A stretch of 64,000 nucleotides of DNA from assembly GCA_016721245.1 (NCBI GenBank), contig JADKIQ010000003.1, positions 3,501 to 67,500 on the forward strand. Reading direction: 5' to 3'. Source of the stretch: Sphingobacteriales bacterium (GTDB lineage: Bacteria > Bacteroidota > Bacteroidia > Chitinophagales > JADIYW01). Under the pieces are notes generated by a model, which was given only the letters and a program-made list of their open reading frames with translations, was not told the origin of the DNA and did no database searches. Of this stretch, positions 37,546 through 46,448 are shown piece by piece; positions within the stretch are counted from its first letter, which is position 1, and each line of letters begins with the position of its first letter. The position numbers and the translations under genes are program-made.

Positions 37546-37575
37546 TGGCTACATCGCAATGGTGTAGCTTTTTTT
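37546..37575 (+). terminator. Terminator of the dcw cluster
   Basis: GCTACATC / GGTGTAGC stem (37548-37568, one G-T pair) with loop GCAAT and seven T. Confidence 0.9.
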
Positions 37576-37636
37576 GTTCGTTACTGTAAAATATTTTGAT
37601 CGTTTTACCGTATATATTTACACTAATTAAGAGTTT

Positions 37637-38164
37637 ATGTGTAAGAAATTATCAGGTAAGAAAATCTTCTTTTATTCCGTTCTTCTTATTTTCTTGTCGG
37701 GATTTTTAATGCCGCAGCATTTAAAAATGCCCGTAGAGGGAGCAACGAAAAACAGTTATAATCAGCTGTCTTTCTGGTATTACCCCTGGGGTAAATCCGG
37801 CACGCACAAAGGCGTGGATATTTTCGCAAAAGAAGGTACCCATATCCGTTCATCTGTAAACGGAATGGTGGTTTATACTGGTCAACTGGGTATGGGCGGT
37901 AATGTAGTGGTGGTGCTCGGCCCCAAATGGCGCTTCCATTACTATGCGCACTTGCAGGAAATTAAAACGAAACGATTTGCATGGGTATCAAAATCTACCA
38001 TTATAGCCACTGTGGGTACTACCGGAAATGCCAAAGGCAAACCGCCGCACCTGCATTATGCCATTACTACTTTGCTTCCTTATTTCTGGCGTGTCGATAA
38101 AAGTCCGCAGGGCTGGAACAAGATGTTTTACCTCAATCCGATAAGTTATCTGAATAAAGCTTAA
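37637..38164 (+). CDS. M23-family peptidoglycan endopeptidase
   Basis: A 175-residue membrane-anchored or exported metallopeptidase. The N-terminal hydrophobic segment (IFFYSVLLIFLSGFLM) acts as signal anchor. The LytM domain has the zinc ligands in THKGVDIFA (His, Asp) and HLHY (HxH), with the usual GMVVYTGQLGMGGNVVVV between them. The protein lacks LysM or coiled-coil parts, so it is a minimal M23 enzyme. Placed directly after the dcw terminator, it may cleave cross-links during growth or division; this is inferred from family and location. Confidence 0.9.
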   Translation: MCKKLSGKKIFFYSVLLIFLSGFLMPQHLKMPVEGATKNSYNQLSFWYYPWGKSGTHKGVDIFAKEGTHIRSSVNGMVVYTGQLGMGGNVVVVLGPKWRFHYYAHLQEIKTKRFAWVSKSTIIATVGTTGNAKGKPPHLHYAITTLLPYFWRVDKSPQGWNKMFYLNPISYLNKA

Positions 38165-38187
38165 CATAACTGCAGATATAAATAAAA

Positions 38188-38215
38188 GTGGCGCGCCGAA
38201 GGCGCGCCACAGAAT
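38188..38215. terminator. GC-rich perfect hairpin
   Basis: GTGGCGCGCC, loop GAA, GGCGCGCCAC (38188-38210), then AGAATTTT. It stands between convergent genes and is far more GC-rich than its surroundings. Confidence 0.8.
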
Positions 38216-38253
38216 TTTACTAACCAAATAAAATCCGATAAACTATTATCTAA

Positions 38254-38917
38254 TTACTTAGATGCTTTTTTCTTAGCAGGCGTTGCAACCGCTTTCTTAG
38301 CCGGTGCTTTTACTGCCGCTTTTTTAGCAGGAACTTTAGCTGCTGCTTTTTTTGCCGGAGCCGCCGCTTTTTTAGGTGCCGGAGCTGCTTTTGCTGTTGC
38401 TTTAGCCGCAGTTGCTTTCACGTCTTTCGTTACCTTTTTGTACCTTGCTTTCTATTTTCTTTTCTGCTTTCTTTAAATTAGATTCAAATTTAACAGTCGC
38501 CTTTTCTACGTTTTTTTGCAATTTTCCGGTCGCTTTTTTAACATCTTTTTCTACCGTATTGGTGAATTTTTCCGCTTTTTTAGAAAAATCAGCCGCTGCT
38601 TTTTTAGCTTTTGTTTCGCCCTGATTTACATTCTCATTGATGAAATGAAATAATTTTTCAATTCTTACTTTCGCTTCATCTACTACATTTTCTGCTTCTG
38701 CCAATACGTTTGCACGTACTTTGTCCACATCCACTATCTGATTGATTCTTCCTTTGATTTTCTCGCCGTATTCCTGAAGATTTTCTTTCTGACCTTCTAC
38801 CTGCACTTTTACATCCGATGAAAGGTGCTGAATGTTAGATTTTACTTCTTCTACTTTCGCATTAAAGTCTTTTAATAAGGCATCAAATGCTTGCTGAAAT
38901 TTTTTAGTTGAATCCAT
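38254..38917 (-). CDS. Histone-H1-like protein with coiled-coil N-terminal part, frameshifted
   Basis: The first 170 residues (from MDSTKKFQQAFDALLKDF) form a long amphipathic helix rich in Lys, Glu and Ala. The frame then appears to stop, but one base near 38433-38439 joins it to a tail of about 50 residues made only of Lys, Ala, Pro, Val and Thr (VPAKKAAVKAPAKKAVATPAKKKASK, quoted in two parts: VPAKKAAVKAPAKK and AVATPAKKKASK). Such tails are typical of bacterial histone-H1-like proteins that bind DNA. The N-terminal part resembles apolipoprotein/YtxH-like helical proteins. A nucleoid or stress role is inferred. Confidence 0.75.
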
Positions 38918-38939
38918 TTTGTTTGTTTTTTTGATGATA

Positions 38940-38947
38940 CAAAATTA
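38940..38947 (-). promoter_or_regulatory. -7 promoter box of the H1-like gene
   Basis: On the minus strand TAATTTTG matches TAnnTTTG, 22 bp before the ATG at 38917. Confidence 0.6.
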
Positions 38948-39141
38948 TGCACGTCGCATTAATCGAGCGTTACAATCATATTAAGTATTTCTGAATTAAA
39001 AGCACTTGATTTTAAATTAGTTCGTGTTTTTTGCAAATTTCAGGTTAAGAAACCTTGATTTTGGTCAATAGTAATGCCATTGAATCCTGTTTTTATAACT
39101 ATTATTTCTGTCCCGACTCGTCCCGTTTCATATATTTAATC

Positions 39142-39149
39142 TATCTTTG
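39142..39149 (+). promoter_or_regulatory. -7 promoter box of the SlyD-like gene
   Basis: TATCTTTG, 13 bp before the ATG at 39163. It argues against the longer frame that opens at 39055. Confidence 0.65.
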
Positions 39150-39162
39150 CCAAAATTTTTTT

Positions 39163-39678
39163 ATGTTATTAGTAAATAAAGATATGGTAGTGAGTGTTCA
39201 CTACGAACTAAAAGTGGACAACAACGGCGAGTTAGTTACTGCCGATAAATCAAATCCGGAACAGCCTTTGGTATATATACAAGGTGCCGGTATGTTATTG
39301 GCAGACTTTGAAAGCAATCTGGCCGGTAAAACTGTAGGTGATACCGTAAGTTTTAAAGTGGCAGCTGAGAACGGTTATGGCTTGAGAAACGAACAAGATA
39401 TTGTGAGTGTTCCGGCTGACAGTTTTAAAGACAAAGATGGTAATTTAGACACCAACGTTATCAAGGTTGGTAACGTATTGCCAATGATGGACGATCAGGG
39501 ACATCAGTTTCAGGGTATTGTGTGCGAAGTAACTCCGGATGCGGTGATTATGGACTTCAATCATCCGATGGCTGGAAAAGAACTGAACTTTACCGTTACG
39601 GTAGCAGATGTTCGTCCGGCAACGGCAGAAGAACTGGAACACGGACATGTGCATGGTCCTGGTGGTCATCACCATTAA
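39163..39678 (+). CDS. slyD: FKBP-type peptidyl-prolyl isomerase, SlyD-like
   Basis: A 171-residue folding factor. ATG 39163 follows a promoter box; the frame opening at 39055 is upstream of it. The FKBP core has MVVSVHYELKVDNNGELV and PLVYIQGAGMLLADFESNLAGKTVGD. The insert-in-flap chaperone domain follows (AAENGYGLRNEQDIVSVP, GNVLPMMDDQGHQFQGIV), then DFNHPMAGKELNFTVTV. A short His-rich tail (HGHVHGPGGHHH) can bind nickel or other metals, as in SlyD of other bacteria. A strong terminator follows. Confidence 0.9.
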   Translation: MLLVNKDMVVSVHYELKVDNNGELVTADKSNPEQPLVYIQGAGMLLADFESNLAGKTVGDTVSFKVAAENGYGLRNEQDIVSVPADSFKDKDGNLDTNVIKVGNVLPMMDDQGHQFQGIVCEVTPDAVIMDFNHPMAGKELNFTVTVADVRPATAEELEHGHVHGPGGHHH

Positions 39679-39680
39679 TT

Positions 39681-39706
39681 GTCATCCCGACCGTAGCGAG
39701 GGATCT
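39681..39706. repeat. REP-like GTCATCC element, copy 1
   Basis: GTCATCCCGACC, then GTAGCGAGGGATCT, an imperfect palindrome directly after slyD. Related copies are at 56750 and 62142. Confidence 0.6.
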
Positions 39707-39721
39707 TAATGAATATTATAC

Positions 39722-39760
39722 AAGACCTGATAAGTTTCAAACTTGTCAGGTCTTTTTTTT
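39722..39760 (+). terminator. Terminator of slyD
   Basis: AAGACCTGATAAGTTT pairs with AAACTTGTCAGGTCTT (one G-T pair), followed by T8. Confidence 0.9.
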
Positions 39761-39796
39761 GTAAATAAACTATATTTATAGTATAAAAATAAAATC

Positions 39797-40825
39797 ATGA
39801 AACAACTTTCAACCATAGTAATCTTATGCCTCTTCTTTTTTTCCTGTCAGCAAAAACAGACGGTACCGGTCGCAGATAATACCGCTACGGAAGTACAAAC
39901 CGGAAATATTAAGATGATTCCGATAGAAACGCCCGTTGGAAAGTTTAAGGTTTGGACAAAACGTGTGGGTGATAATCCAACGATGAAAGTACTACTGTTG
40001 CACGGAGGGCCTGCATGTACACACGAATATTTTGAATGTTTCGAAAATTTCTTTCCGCAACAGAATATAGAGTTCTACTATTACGACCAGTTAGGTTCTT
40101 ATTACTCTGATCAGCCTACGGATACGTCGCTCTGGCAACTGGACAGATTTGTAGAAGAAGTGGAGCAGGTGCGCAAAGCACTGAAACTGGATAATTCTAA
40201 TTTTTATTTACTCGGGCATTCCTGGGGTGGTATTCTAGCGATGCAGTATGCGCTCAAATATCAGAGTAATTTAAAGGGAATGATTATTTCCGATATGATG
40301 TCGAGCGCACCGAAATATGGAAAATATGCCGAAGATGTTTTGTCGAAACAAATGGATAAAAACATTCTGGATACTATACGAGCCATTGAAGCGGCTAAAG
40401 ATTTTACGAATCCAACGTATATGCGTTTACTCACGCCTAATTTCTATGAACAACATATTTGCCGGTTTCCGGCAGATGAATGGCCGGATCCTGTGAAGCG
40501 AACTTTCAAACATTTGAATGGTGTAATTTATACGCAAATGCAGGGGCCAAGTGAGTTTGGTATTGCAGGAAATTTAGCAAATTGGGATGTCAGCGATTTA
40601 TTAAAAAATATTACGACACCAACATTGACTATTGGCGCAAAATACGATTCTATGAATCCTGAATTTATGAAATGGATGTCGACACAATTTCCGAATGGAT
40701 CTTATCTGTATTGCGCAAACGGCAGCCATATGTGTATGTACGACGACCAGCAAACCTACTTCAAAGGTTTGATTAAATTTATAAAAGCAGTAGATAAAGG
40801 CGAGAAGAAAGTGATGTTGAATTGA
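39797..40825 (+). CDS. Proline-iminopeptidase-like lipoprotein (alpha/beta hydrolase, S33)
   Basis: A 342-residue lipoprotein (VILCLFFFSC, QQKQ) with a complete alpha/beta-hydrolase fold. Oxyanion motif LLHGGPACTHEYFE (about residue 75), nucleophile elbow GHSWGG (about 148), a Cys-free cap, catalytic Asp in IGAKYDSMNP and His in CANGSHMCMYDD. The order and the HGGP and GHSWGG motifs match prolyl aminopeptidases and the tricorn-interacting factor type. It probably trims proline-containing peptides in the periplasm or at the surface; specificity is not proven. Confidence 0.85.
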   Translation: MKQLSTIVILCLFFFSCQQKQTVPVADNTATEVQTGNIKMIPIETPVGKFKVWTKRVGDNPTMKVLLLHGGPACTHEYFECFENFFPQQNIEFYYYDQLGSYYSDQPTDTSLWQLDRFVEEVEQVRKALKLDNSNFYLLGHSWGGILAMQYALKYQSNLKGMIISDMMSSAPKYGKYAEDVLSKQMDKNILDTIRAIEAAKDFTNPTYMRLLTPNFYEQHICRFPADEWPDPVKRTFKHLNGVIYTQMQGPSEFGIAGNLANWDVSDLLKNITTPTLTIGAKYDSMNPEFMKWMSTQFPNGSYLYCANGSHMCMYDDQQTYFKGLIKFIKAVDKGEKKVMLN

Positions 40826-40858
40826 TTATATTAGTTGCAAATTTTTATAATAGATAGG

Positions 40859-41461
40859 ATGATGCATAAATTCATAGAGAAAAAAGTTTTAATCAACAAA
40901 CCAATAGTAGCATATCTAATTATTTATTCGCCATTTATTATTGGAATTCTATTGTTTTTTATTGAACCAATTTTTATTGATTCTCATCTAAGTACTCCAT
41001 TAGTTGTTTATTTTTTCCCGTTTCTATTTATTTATTTTCAAATTATTTGGATGGATTCTATTTATAAATCAATTAAAGATAGAATACATTTTGAAACTAA
41101 TCTAAATGAGAAAAAATTTGAAAAATTGATAACAATATCGAAATGGACATTATTCATCCTTACAATTATAATTTGGTTGTCTGAACCTGTAGATTTCATT
41201 TACACAGAAAAATTACAAAATTTTATACCAATATTTTTAATAATTATTATCTGGGCAATTGCAATGATTTTTATGCTGATTTCTTTTTATACGTATTATT
41301 ATGGACACAGTTTTATTGCGAAATTACTTATTGTAGCTGAAACAAGAGAGCCATTTAATAATGTGGAGAATTCAAATGTATTTATTGGACCAGTAAGCAT
41401 TTTCCCAAGTAGTTATGTACAGGCGCATAATAGAATCAAGAAAATATTAGATGAATCTTAA
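40859..41461 (+). CDS. Four-helix membrane protein of unknown function
   Basis: About 200 residues, starting at MMHKFIEKK (40859) rather than the track-like upstream ATG 40835, which adds a short hydrophobic stretch. Two hydrophobic pairs are visible: AYLIIYSPFIIGILLFF with VVYFFPFLFIYFQII, and WTLFILTIIIWL with FIPIFLIIIIWAIAMIFML. A cytosolic C-terminal tail follows (ETREPFNNVENSNVF). Codon use is more AT-rich than in neighbouring genes. Family not recognised. It follows the hydrolase by about 30 bp, in the same direction. Confidence 0.65.
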   Translation: MMHKFIEKKVLINKPIVAYLIIYSPFIIGILLFFIEPIFIDSHLSTPLVVYFFPFLFIYFQIIWMDSIYKSIKDRIHFETNLNEKKFEKLITISKWTLFILTIIIWLSEPVDFIYTEKLQNFIPIFLIIIIWAIAMIFMLISFYTYYYGHSFIAKLLIVAETREPFNNVENSNVFIGPVSIFPSSYVQAHNRIKKILDES

Positions 41462-41474
41462 GCTTATTAATTCT

Positions 41475-42761
41475 TTATCCCAACGCTTCCAGCATTGCTT
41501 TTGCTTTCAGTAAACATTCTTCGTATTCTTTTTCCGCGTCGCAGTCGATGGTGATGGCACTGCCGGCTTGTATAGAAACGTATTGATTTTGCTCGTTGTA
41601 CAAAATACTTCGTATCACCACATTAAAATCAAAATTTCCTTTGGGTGTCATATAGCCCACCGCACCGGAAAACAAACCTCGTTTGGTTGGTTCATATTGT
41701 TCTATCAATTCCATGGCGGCAATTTTTGGCGCGCCGGTCATCGAACCCATCGGAAATACAGCTTTGATGATTTCAGAGAAACTTAAGTCTTGCGGTATGG
41801 TACAGGTCACTGTAGAAATCATCTGATGTACCTGTTCAAAAGAATAAATACCAAATAGCTCCTCCACTTCTACAGAGTTTTTAAGGGCAATTCTGGAAAA
41901 ATCATTTCTCACTAAATCAACAATCATAACATTTTCACTGCGTTCTTTTTCGTCGAAGAATAATTGTTGTTTCAGTAAATTATCTTGTTTTTTGTCTTGT
42001 ATTCGTTTGCGGGTACCTTTTATCGGCTGCGAAATTAAGGTATTGTTTTGTCGTTTTAAAAAGCGTTCAGGCGAAGCGCACATTAAATAATTTCCTTCGT
42101 TTTTAAAGAAAGAGGTAAATGGTGCTTTAGAGAGTTGATTTAATTTCTGAAAGACACGAACGGTATCAATTAATGCATCTCCTGCGTAAAATTCCTGACA
42201 AAAATTCAACTCATAAATATCTCCAAGCTGGATGTGGGTTTTGATTTTTTCTACGCTCTTTATGTATTCATGCTTTGAGATTCTGTTCTTTATTTTATAA
42301 TCAGATATGCGCATTGCGTTTGTTCTGTTGTTTACGGATTCTAATAACTGCTGAAACTCATGAAGTAATCCTTCTTCATGTATACCAATCTCAACCAGTC
42401 CATTTTCAATTTTCAGCAGATATTTCGGGACAAAAAAATGCAGCAATGGATTCTGGATATGATCGATATTACCGGATGTCAGAGCAGGTTCAATTTCATT
42501 TTTTAAATCGTAATTCAAAAACCCGAACATCCAGTCCTGATGTTTTTGCCGGAAGCTGTCAAATTGCGCTAAACAATCTTTATCAACTGAAATAACGTCA
42601 ATAGCACCAATGGCAAATAAAGAACCAAAGGTAGAATAAGGATAATTGGGATAATTGTTGGAGTCTAAATAACAGAAATGTTTTACCTTATTGGAAACCT
42701 CTAATAGTTGAAGTATAAATGCTTCAATATCCGATACGGGAAATGAATGGAATGTTCTCAT
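41475..42761 (-). CDS. pabB: Aminodeoxychorismate synthase component I
   Basis: A 428-residue chorismate-utilising enzyme that makes 4-amino-4-deoxychorismate for folate. The diagnostic motif is QPIKGTRKR with Lys where anthranilate synthase (TrpE) has Ala. Others: DLVRNDFSRIA, QMISTVTC, FPMGSMTGAPKIAAMELI and the C-terminal IQAGSAITIDCDAEKEYEE. The N-terminal part is divergent, as usual. No glutamine amidotransferase (pabA) gene is adjacent, so it must be elsewhere. It is downstream of purA with about 30 bp between them. Confidence 0.9.
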   Translation of the reverse strand: MRTFHSFPVSDIEAFILQLLEVSNKVKHFCYLDSNNYPNYPYSTFGSLFAIGAIDVISVDKDCLAQFDSFRQKHQDWMFGFLNYDLKNEIEPALTSGNIDHIQNPLLHFFVPKYLLKIENGLVEIGIHEEGLLHEFQQLLESVNNRTNAMRISDYKIKNRISKHEYIKSVEKIKTHIQLGDIYELNFCQEFYAGDALIDTVRVFQKLNQLSKAPFTSFFKNEGNYLMCASPERFLKRQNNTLISQPIKGTRKRIQDKKQDNLLKQQLFFDEKERSENVMIVDLVRNDFSRIALKNSVEVEELFGIYSFEQVHQMISTVTCTIPQDLSFSEIIKAVFPMGSMTGAPKIAAMELIEQYEPTKRGLFSGAVGYMTPKGNFDFNVVIRSILYNEQNQYVSIQAGSAITIDCDAEKEYEECLLKAKAMLEALG

Positions 42762-42793
42762 TTATTCTTCGCTTTGCTCAGAAGGAAATAGTG

Positions 42794-44068
42794 CTATGCC
42801 AGTAGTTTTCCTTCCGTCAGGTCGATTAATTGCTCTCTGCCCGGACCATTAGAAACCATGGCCACTTTTGTATTCAGGTATTTTTCCAGGTAATCAACGT
42901 ATGCTTTCAACTCAGCAGATATCGGTCCGCTTGCAGGAATATCTCCCCAGCTTTTAAAGAAAATGTTAGTCGGAACGATTTTTTTGTTCACCATATCATA
43001 TGGTAAATCTTTAGTTTCCTTATTGTCGTATTTATAGTGTGTTGTTACACCAAACTCTTCAAAAGAATTTAAAATATCTGCTTTAGTAATAATTAATTTG
43101 GTAACACCATTAATTAAGCAGGCATAATTTAATGCCGGTAAATCAATCCATCCGCAACGACGGGGTCTGCCGGTGGTAGCACCAAACTCCGAGCCTTCTT
43201 TGCGTAATTTTTCGCCCACCTCATCATCTAATTCAGATGGGAAAGGACCGCCGCCAACACGGGTGCAATAAGCTTTGGTGATGCCGATCACTTCTCCGAT
43301 ATGTTTTGGTGATATACCCAATCCGGTGCAAACTGCCGCAGAAATAGTGTTGGATGATGTAACAAACGGATAGGTGCCGAAATCAATATCCAGCATAGAA
43401 CCCTGTGCGCCTTCTGCCAGAATTCGTTTTCCTTTTTTCAGTGCTTCATTGATAAAATAAACAGACTCTACCTGTTTGAAATCTTTCAGTTTTTCCACCG
43501 CTTCGAACCAGGCGTCTTCCATTTCCTTTAATTCATAATCAAAATTATAAATCTGCAGTAACTGCAAATGTTTTGCTTTCAGCAATTCATATTTTACAAT
43601 AAAGTCCTCTTCCTGAATATCTCCAAAACGCAAACCATTGCGTCCCGTTTTGTCCATGTAGGTAGGTCCGATTCCTTTCAATGTGGAGCCGATTTTAGAA
43701 GTTCCTTTTGAACTTTCAGAAGCAGCATCTAAAATTTTATGTGTGGGCAAAATAAGATTGGCGCGTTTTGAAATCACCAGCCTTTCTTTTACAGGAATGC
43801 CTTGTTTCTCTAAGTTTTCTATTTCTTTTAATAAAGTAACAGGATCAATCACCACACCATTGCCGATATAATTTATTTTTCCGTCACGAAAAATACCGGA
43901 AGGAATGGTATGCAAAACGTGCTTCACTCCATCGATGTAAAGTGTATGTCCGGCATTTGGGCCGCCTTGAAAACGCGCGATGATATCATATTTATCTGCG
44001 AGAAAGTCAACGATTTTTCCTTTTCCTTCATCGCCCCATTGTAAGCCTAAAATTACATCTACTTGCAT
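42794..44068 (-). CDS. purA: Adenylosuccinate synthetase
   Basis: A 424-residue GTP-dependent ligase converting IMP and aspartate to adenylosuccinate. N-terminal VILGLQWGDEGKGKIVDFL with the GDEGKGK P-loop, then FQGGPNAGHTLY, KGIGPTYMDKTGRNGLRFGD, ILAEGAQGSMLDIDFGTYPFVTSSN and CTRVGGGPFPSELDD. C-terminal TTGRPRRCGWIDLPAL and SNGPGREQLI. Full length. Its promoter should lie in 44069-44223, where no clear -7 box is seen. Confidence 0.97.
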   Translation of the reverse strand: MQVDVILGLQWGDEGKGKIVDFLADKYDIIARFQGGPNAGHTLYIDGVKHVLHTIPSGIFRDGKINYIGNGVVIDPVTLLKEIENLEKQGIPVKERLVISKRANLILPTHKILDAASESSKGTSKIGSTLKGIGPTYMDKTGRNGLRFGDIQEEDFIVKYELLKAKHLQLLQIYNFDYELKEMEDAWFEAVEKLKDFKQVESVYFINEALKKGKRILAEGAQGSMLDIDFGTYPFVTSSNTISAAVCTGLGISPKHIGEVIGITKAYCTRVGGGPFPSELDDEVGEKLRKEGSEFGATTGRPRRCGWIDLPALNYACLINGVTKLIITKADILNSFEEFGVTTHYKYDNKETKDLPYDMVNKKIVPTNIFFKSWGDIPASGPISAELKAYVDYLEKYLNTKVAMVSNGPGREQLIDLTEGKLLA

Positions 44069-44223
44069 GTCTATATATTGGTAAACAGTTATAAATTAAA
44101 GACTAAAAATCCGAAAATTAATCAGCAAAAGCAATTTTTGTAGATAAATTCTGTGTTACTGTTAAGAAAAGAGAGTGAAACCTGATAAATGATTTCTTAT
44201 GGAAGATTTGGTGGTACGTATTT

Positions 44224-45090
44224 TTAACCTACCGATTTGTAAATCGTGTAAGAACTAATAGTTATAATTAAAAAACCCACTAAGCGCATAATCGTTTTAG
44301 GTGTCATAAAACGTAATATAAATGCACCAATTGGTGCGGCAATTACGCCGCCAATTATTAAAGCTAACACAGGCTTCCAGGCCTCAATTCCTAAAAAGAA
44401 AATAAATACACCGGTGCTGAAAAAGGTAACAAAAAATTCTGCCGTGTTTACGGTTCCGATTACTTCCCGCGGTGAATTACCTTTGTCTATTAGGTTGGAA
44501 GAAACAATAGGACCCCAGCCACCACCGCCAATAGAATCAAATAATGCACCAAAAAAACCTAAAATTGGTGCAAATTTCCAACTACTTTGTTTGCTTGGAA
44601 TTTGTCTGACACTTTTTACTAAAATATAAATTCCAAGCAATAATAAATAACCTGCGATATATGGTTTTATTAATTTACCATCTAACACTTTTGAAATTAA
44701 AAAAGCACCAACAATAGCACCAGCTACACCAGTAAATACGAGTCTAAAAAATAATTTTTTATCAATATTACGCATAAAAATATGTGACAAACCTGAAACG
44801 CCTGTTGTAAAAACTTCTGCCGTATGTACACTTGCAGAAGCAATAGCTGGTGGAACACCAATACCAAGTAACATAGTAGAACAGCTTACACCGTAAGCCA
44901 TTCCTAAGGCACCATCAATAATTTGCGCTACAAAACCAGCTGCGATAAACAATAAAAATTCTTTATCAAAACTAAAAGTGTACAAAGGATTTGGATGCGA
45001 AGTGAATATTTTCCATAATAAAAATGAAACTAAACTCACTTTTAATGTTATCATCACGATGGCTACGTATTTAAAATTTACTTTTTCCAT
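44224..45090 (-). CDS. TSUP-family (TauE/SafE) anion exporter
   Basis: A 288-residue membrane protein with about eight helices in two similar halves, each with the TSUP motif: GFVAQIIDGALGMAYGVSCS (about residue 52) and GFFGALFDSIGGGGWGPIVSS (about residue 175). The family moves sulfite, sulfoacetate or other sulfur-containing organic anions. It is the last gene of a minus-strand group with a DUF2490 protein, a DoxX-like protein and a TonB-dependent receptor, which hints at a sulfur-compound theme, without direct proof. Confidence 0.85.
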   Translation of the reverse strand: MEKVNFKYVAIVMITLKVSLVSFLLWKIFTSHPNPLYTFSFDKEFLLFIAAGFVAQIIDGALGMAYGVSCSTMLLGIGVPPAIASASVHTAEVFTTGVSGLSHIFMRNIDKKLFFRLVFTGVAGAIVGAFLISKVLDGKLIKPYIAGYLLLLGIYILVKSVRQIPSKQSSWKFAPILGFFGALFDSIGGGGWGPIVSSNLIDKGNSPREVIGTVNTAEFFVTFFSTGVFIFFLGIEAWKPVLALIIGGVIAAPIGAFILRFMTPKTIMRLVGFLIITISSYTIYKSVG

Positions 45091-45109
45091 ACTTATATTT
45101 TTTGCGAAT

Positions 45110-45856
45110 CTATTTTTTCTTTTTCTTTAAATGAATATGGTGAACAACGCCAAAACGAAATATATTTCTGTTGAAATATTTATCGCCTGTAGGTCGTTGT
45201 TGAAACCAGTTGACATAACCAACTTCAAATGCTACTGCTTGTATTGGTGCATAAACTAATAAAACTGAAATCCTGTTCTGATCTAATGCATTATACTTTA
45301 TCTTCTTACCGAAATTTATCATTACTTCTTCCATGATTTTTAGCTTTAATGCATGTTTTTCTTCTTTTGGTTTATTTAATAAAATATCTAATCCGAACTG
45401 ATAACGAAAACGCATATTGCCAAAACTAAAACCTTTCACTAATTCTGTTCCATCTATGTTGTGAAAAAATCGAGCTTCCATACGCGCACGATGTGAAACT
45501 GTTACACGCTTGAATGTTTGCTTATTGTTGAATTCTATGTACGGTCGAACTTCCGGTGTTTGCAAATCATAATCAACAGTCGGATCAGTATTAGATAAGA
45601 AAAAACAAAAGCCGACACCAAAATCAAAATTATGCTTAATAGCTGTTTTAAAAGTGGAGCGCATAACCAACTGACTTTGTTTCACTGGTGAAACAAAATG
45701 CCTTTCCTGAATATCAGTGTATACAGAAAATCGATCGTTGATTTTCATATCTTGTACATAGGTATACCATATCAGACTTTGGTGAGTTATATTCTTTTGT
45801 GCATTACTATACTGCATCAAACCAAGAATAGCTATAACAAATAAACTTGTTTTCAT
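45110..45856 (-). CDS. DUF2490 outer-membrane protein
   Basis: A 248-residue exported protein with a cleavable signal (SLFVIAILGLMQYSNA) and a C-terminal part rich in alternating aromatic and polar residues, predicted to be a small beta-barrel. The pattern SLIWYTYVQDMKINDRFSVYTDIQERHF, FDFGVGFCFFLSN and QNRISVLLVYAPIQAVAFEVGYVNWFQQ matches the DUF2490 family of Bacteroidota. Role unknown. It is 20 bp upstream of the TSUP gene. Confidence 0.8.
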   Translation of the reverse strand: MKTSLFVIAILGLMQYSNAQKNITHQSLIWYTYVQDMKINDRFSVYTDIQERHFVSPVKQSQLVMRSTFKTAIKHNFDFGVGFCFFLSNTDPTVDYDLQTPEVRPYIEFNNKQTFKRVTVSHRARMEARFFHNIDGTELVKGFSFGNMRFRYQFGLDILLNKPKEEKHALKLKIMEEVMINFGKKIKYNALDQNRISVLLVYAPIQAVAFEVGYVNWFQQRPTGDKYFNRNIFRFGVVHHIHLKKKKK

Positions 45857-45969
45857 TTCTACCTACTTAAACTATATACTCTATAAAATTTATAGAATAT
45901 CAAAAATAGAAATTAGATATTTATTTTCAAAGAACTTAGTCTTGGAAGACTATAAATTATCAATATTTA

Positions 45970-46401
45970 TTAATTAATTGAGGTTTCATTAATGTTTTTG
46001 TCTATTGACCATTTTCCACCTCCTTTTATCAATAAAAATATGGATGATAATAACATTGCCCAATCTGTTCTGCTCTCGTGCAATAAATTCCAGAATCCGG
46101 TGGCCATGAATAATTTGTATTTGGTAGTTGAAAGTGCAATTAACATAATATAAATCAAAGGAATTACAGCTAAACGAGTAAGTAAACCAATAATTATAAG
46201 TATTCCGCAAACAATTTCAAAAGAACCAACCAGACTACTGAAAAATTCAGGATAGTAAAACCCAATTTTTTCAAACCTGCCTGCACCACGCTCTTGCGGC
46301 AAGATAAATTTCTGAATACCTTCAGATAAAAAAATAACACCAACAATTACCCAAATGATAATTGTTGTCGTATCGTTATCTGTTTGCAGTACGCTTTTTA
46401 T
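45970..46401 (-). CDS. DoxX-family membrane protein without a clear start codon
   Basis: Coding sequence is plain from PQERGAGRFEKIGFYYPEFF onward (46302), but the same frame continues upstream through a membrane helix (IIIWVIVGVIFLSEGIQKFI) as far as 46401, as in other DoxX proteins. No ATG, GTG or TTG is found in frame in that stretch; an ATA at 46401-46399 sits where ATG is expected (I.KSVLQTDND). The ORF includes four hydrophobic helices and ends near a DUF2490 gene. Either a base error removed the start or an unusual start codon is used. DoxX proteins are small membrane proteins of mostly unknown role, some linked to thiosulfate oxidation. Confidence 0.7.
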   Translation of the reverse strand: MKSVLQTDNDTTTIIIWVIVGVIFLSEGIQKFILPQERGAGRFEKIGFYYPEFFSSLVGSFEIVCGILIIIGLLTRLAVIPLIYIMLIALSTTKYKLFMATGFWNLLHESRTDWAMLLSSIFLLIKGGGKWSIDKNINETSIN

Positions 46402-46448
46402 TGTTTAATTAGATAAAACGTAGTTTTTAGATTGTTAGTAGAAAATAA

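Noticed and set aside
39055..39162. Longer SlyD-like start at 39055
   Set aside because: Lies upstream of the promoter box at 39142 and encodes an atypical Cys/Tyr-rich leader.
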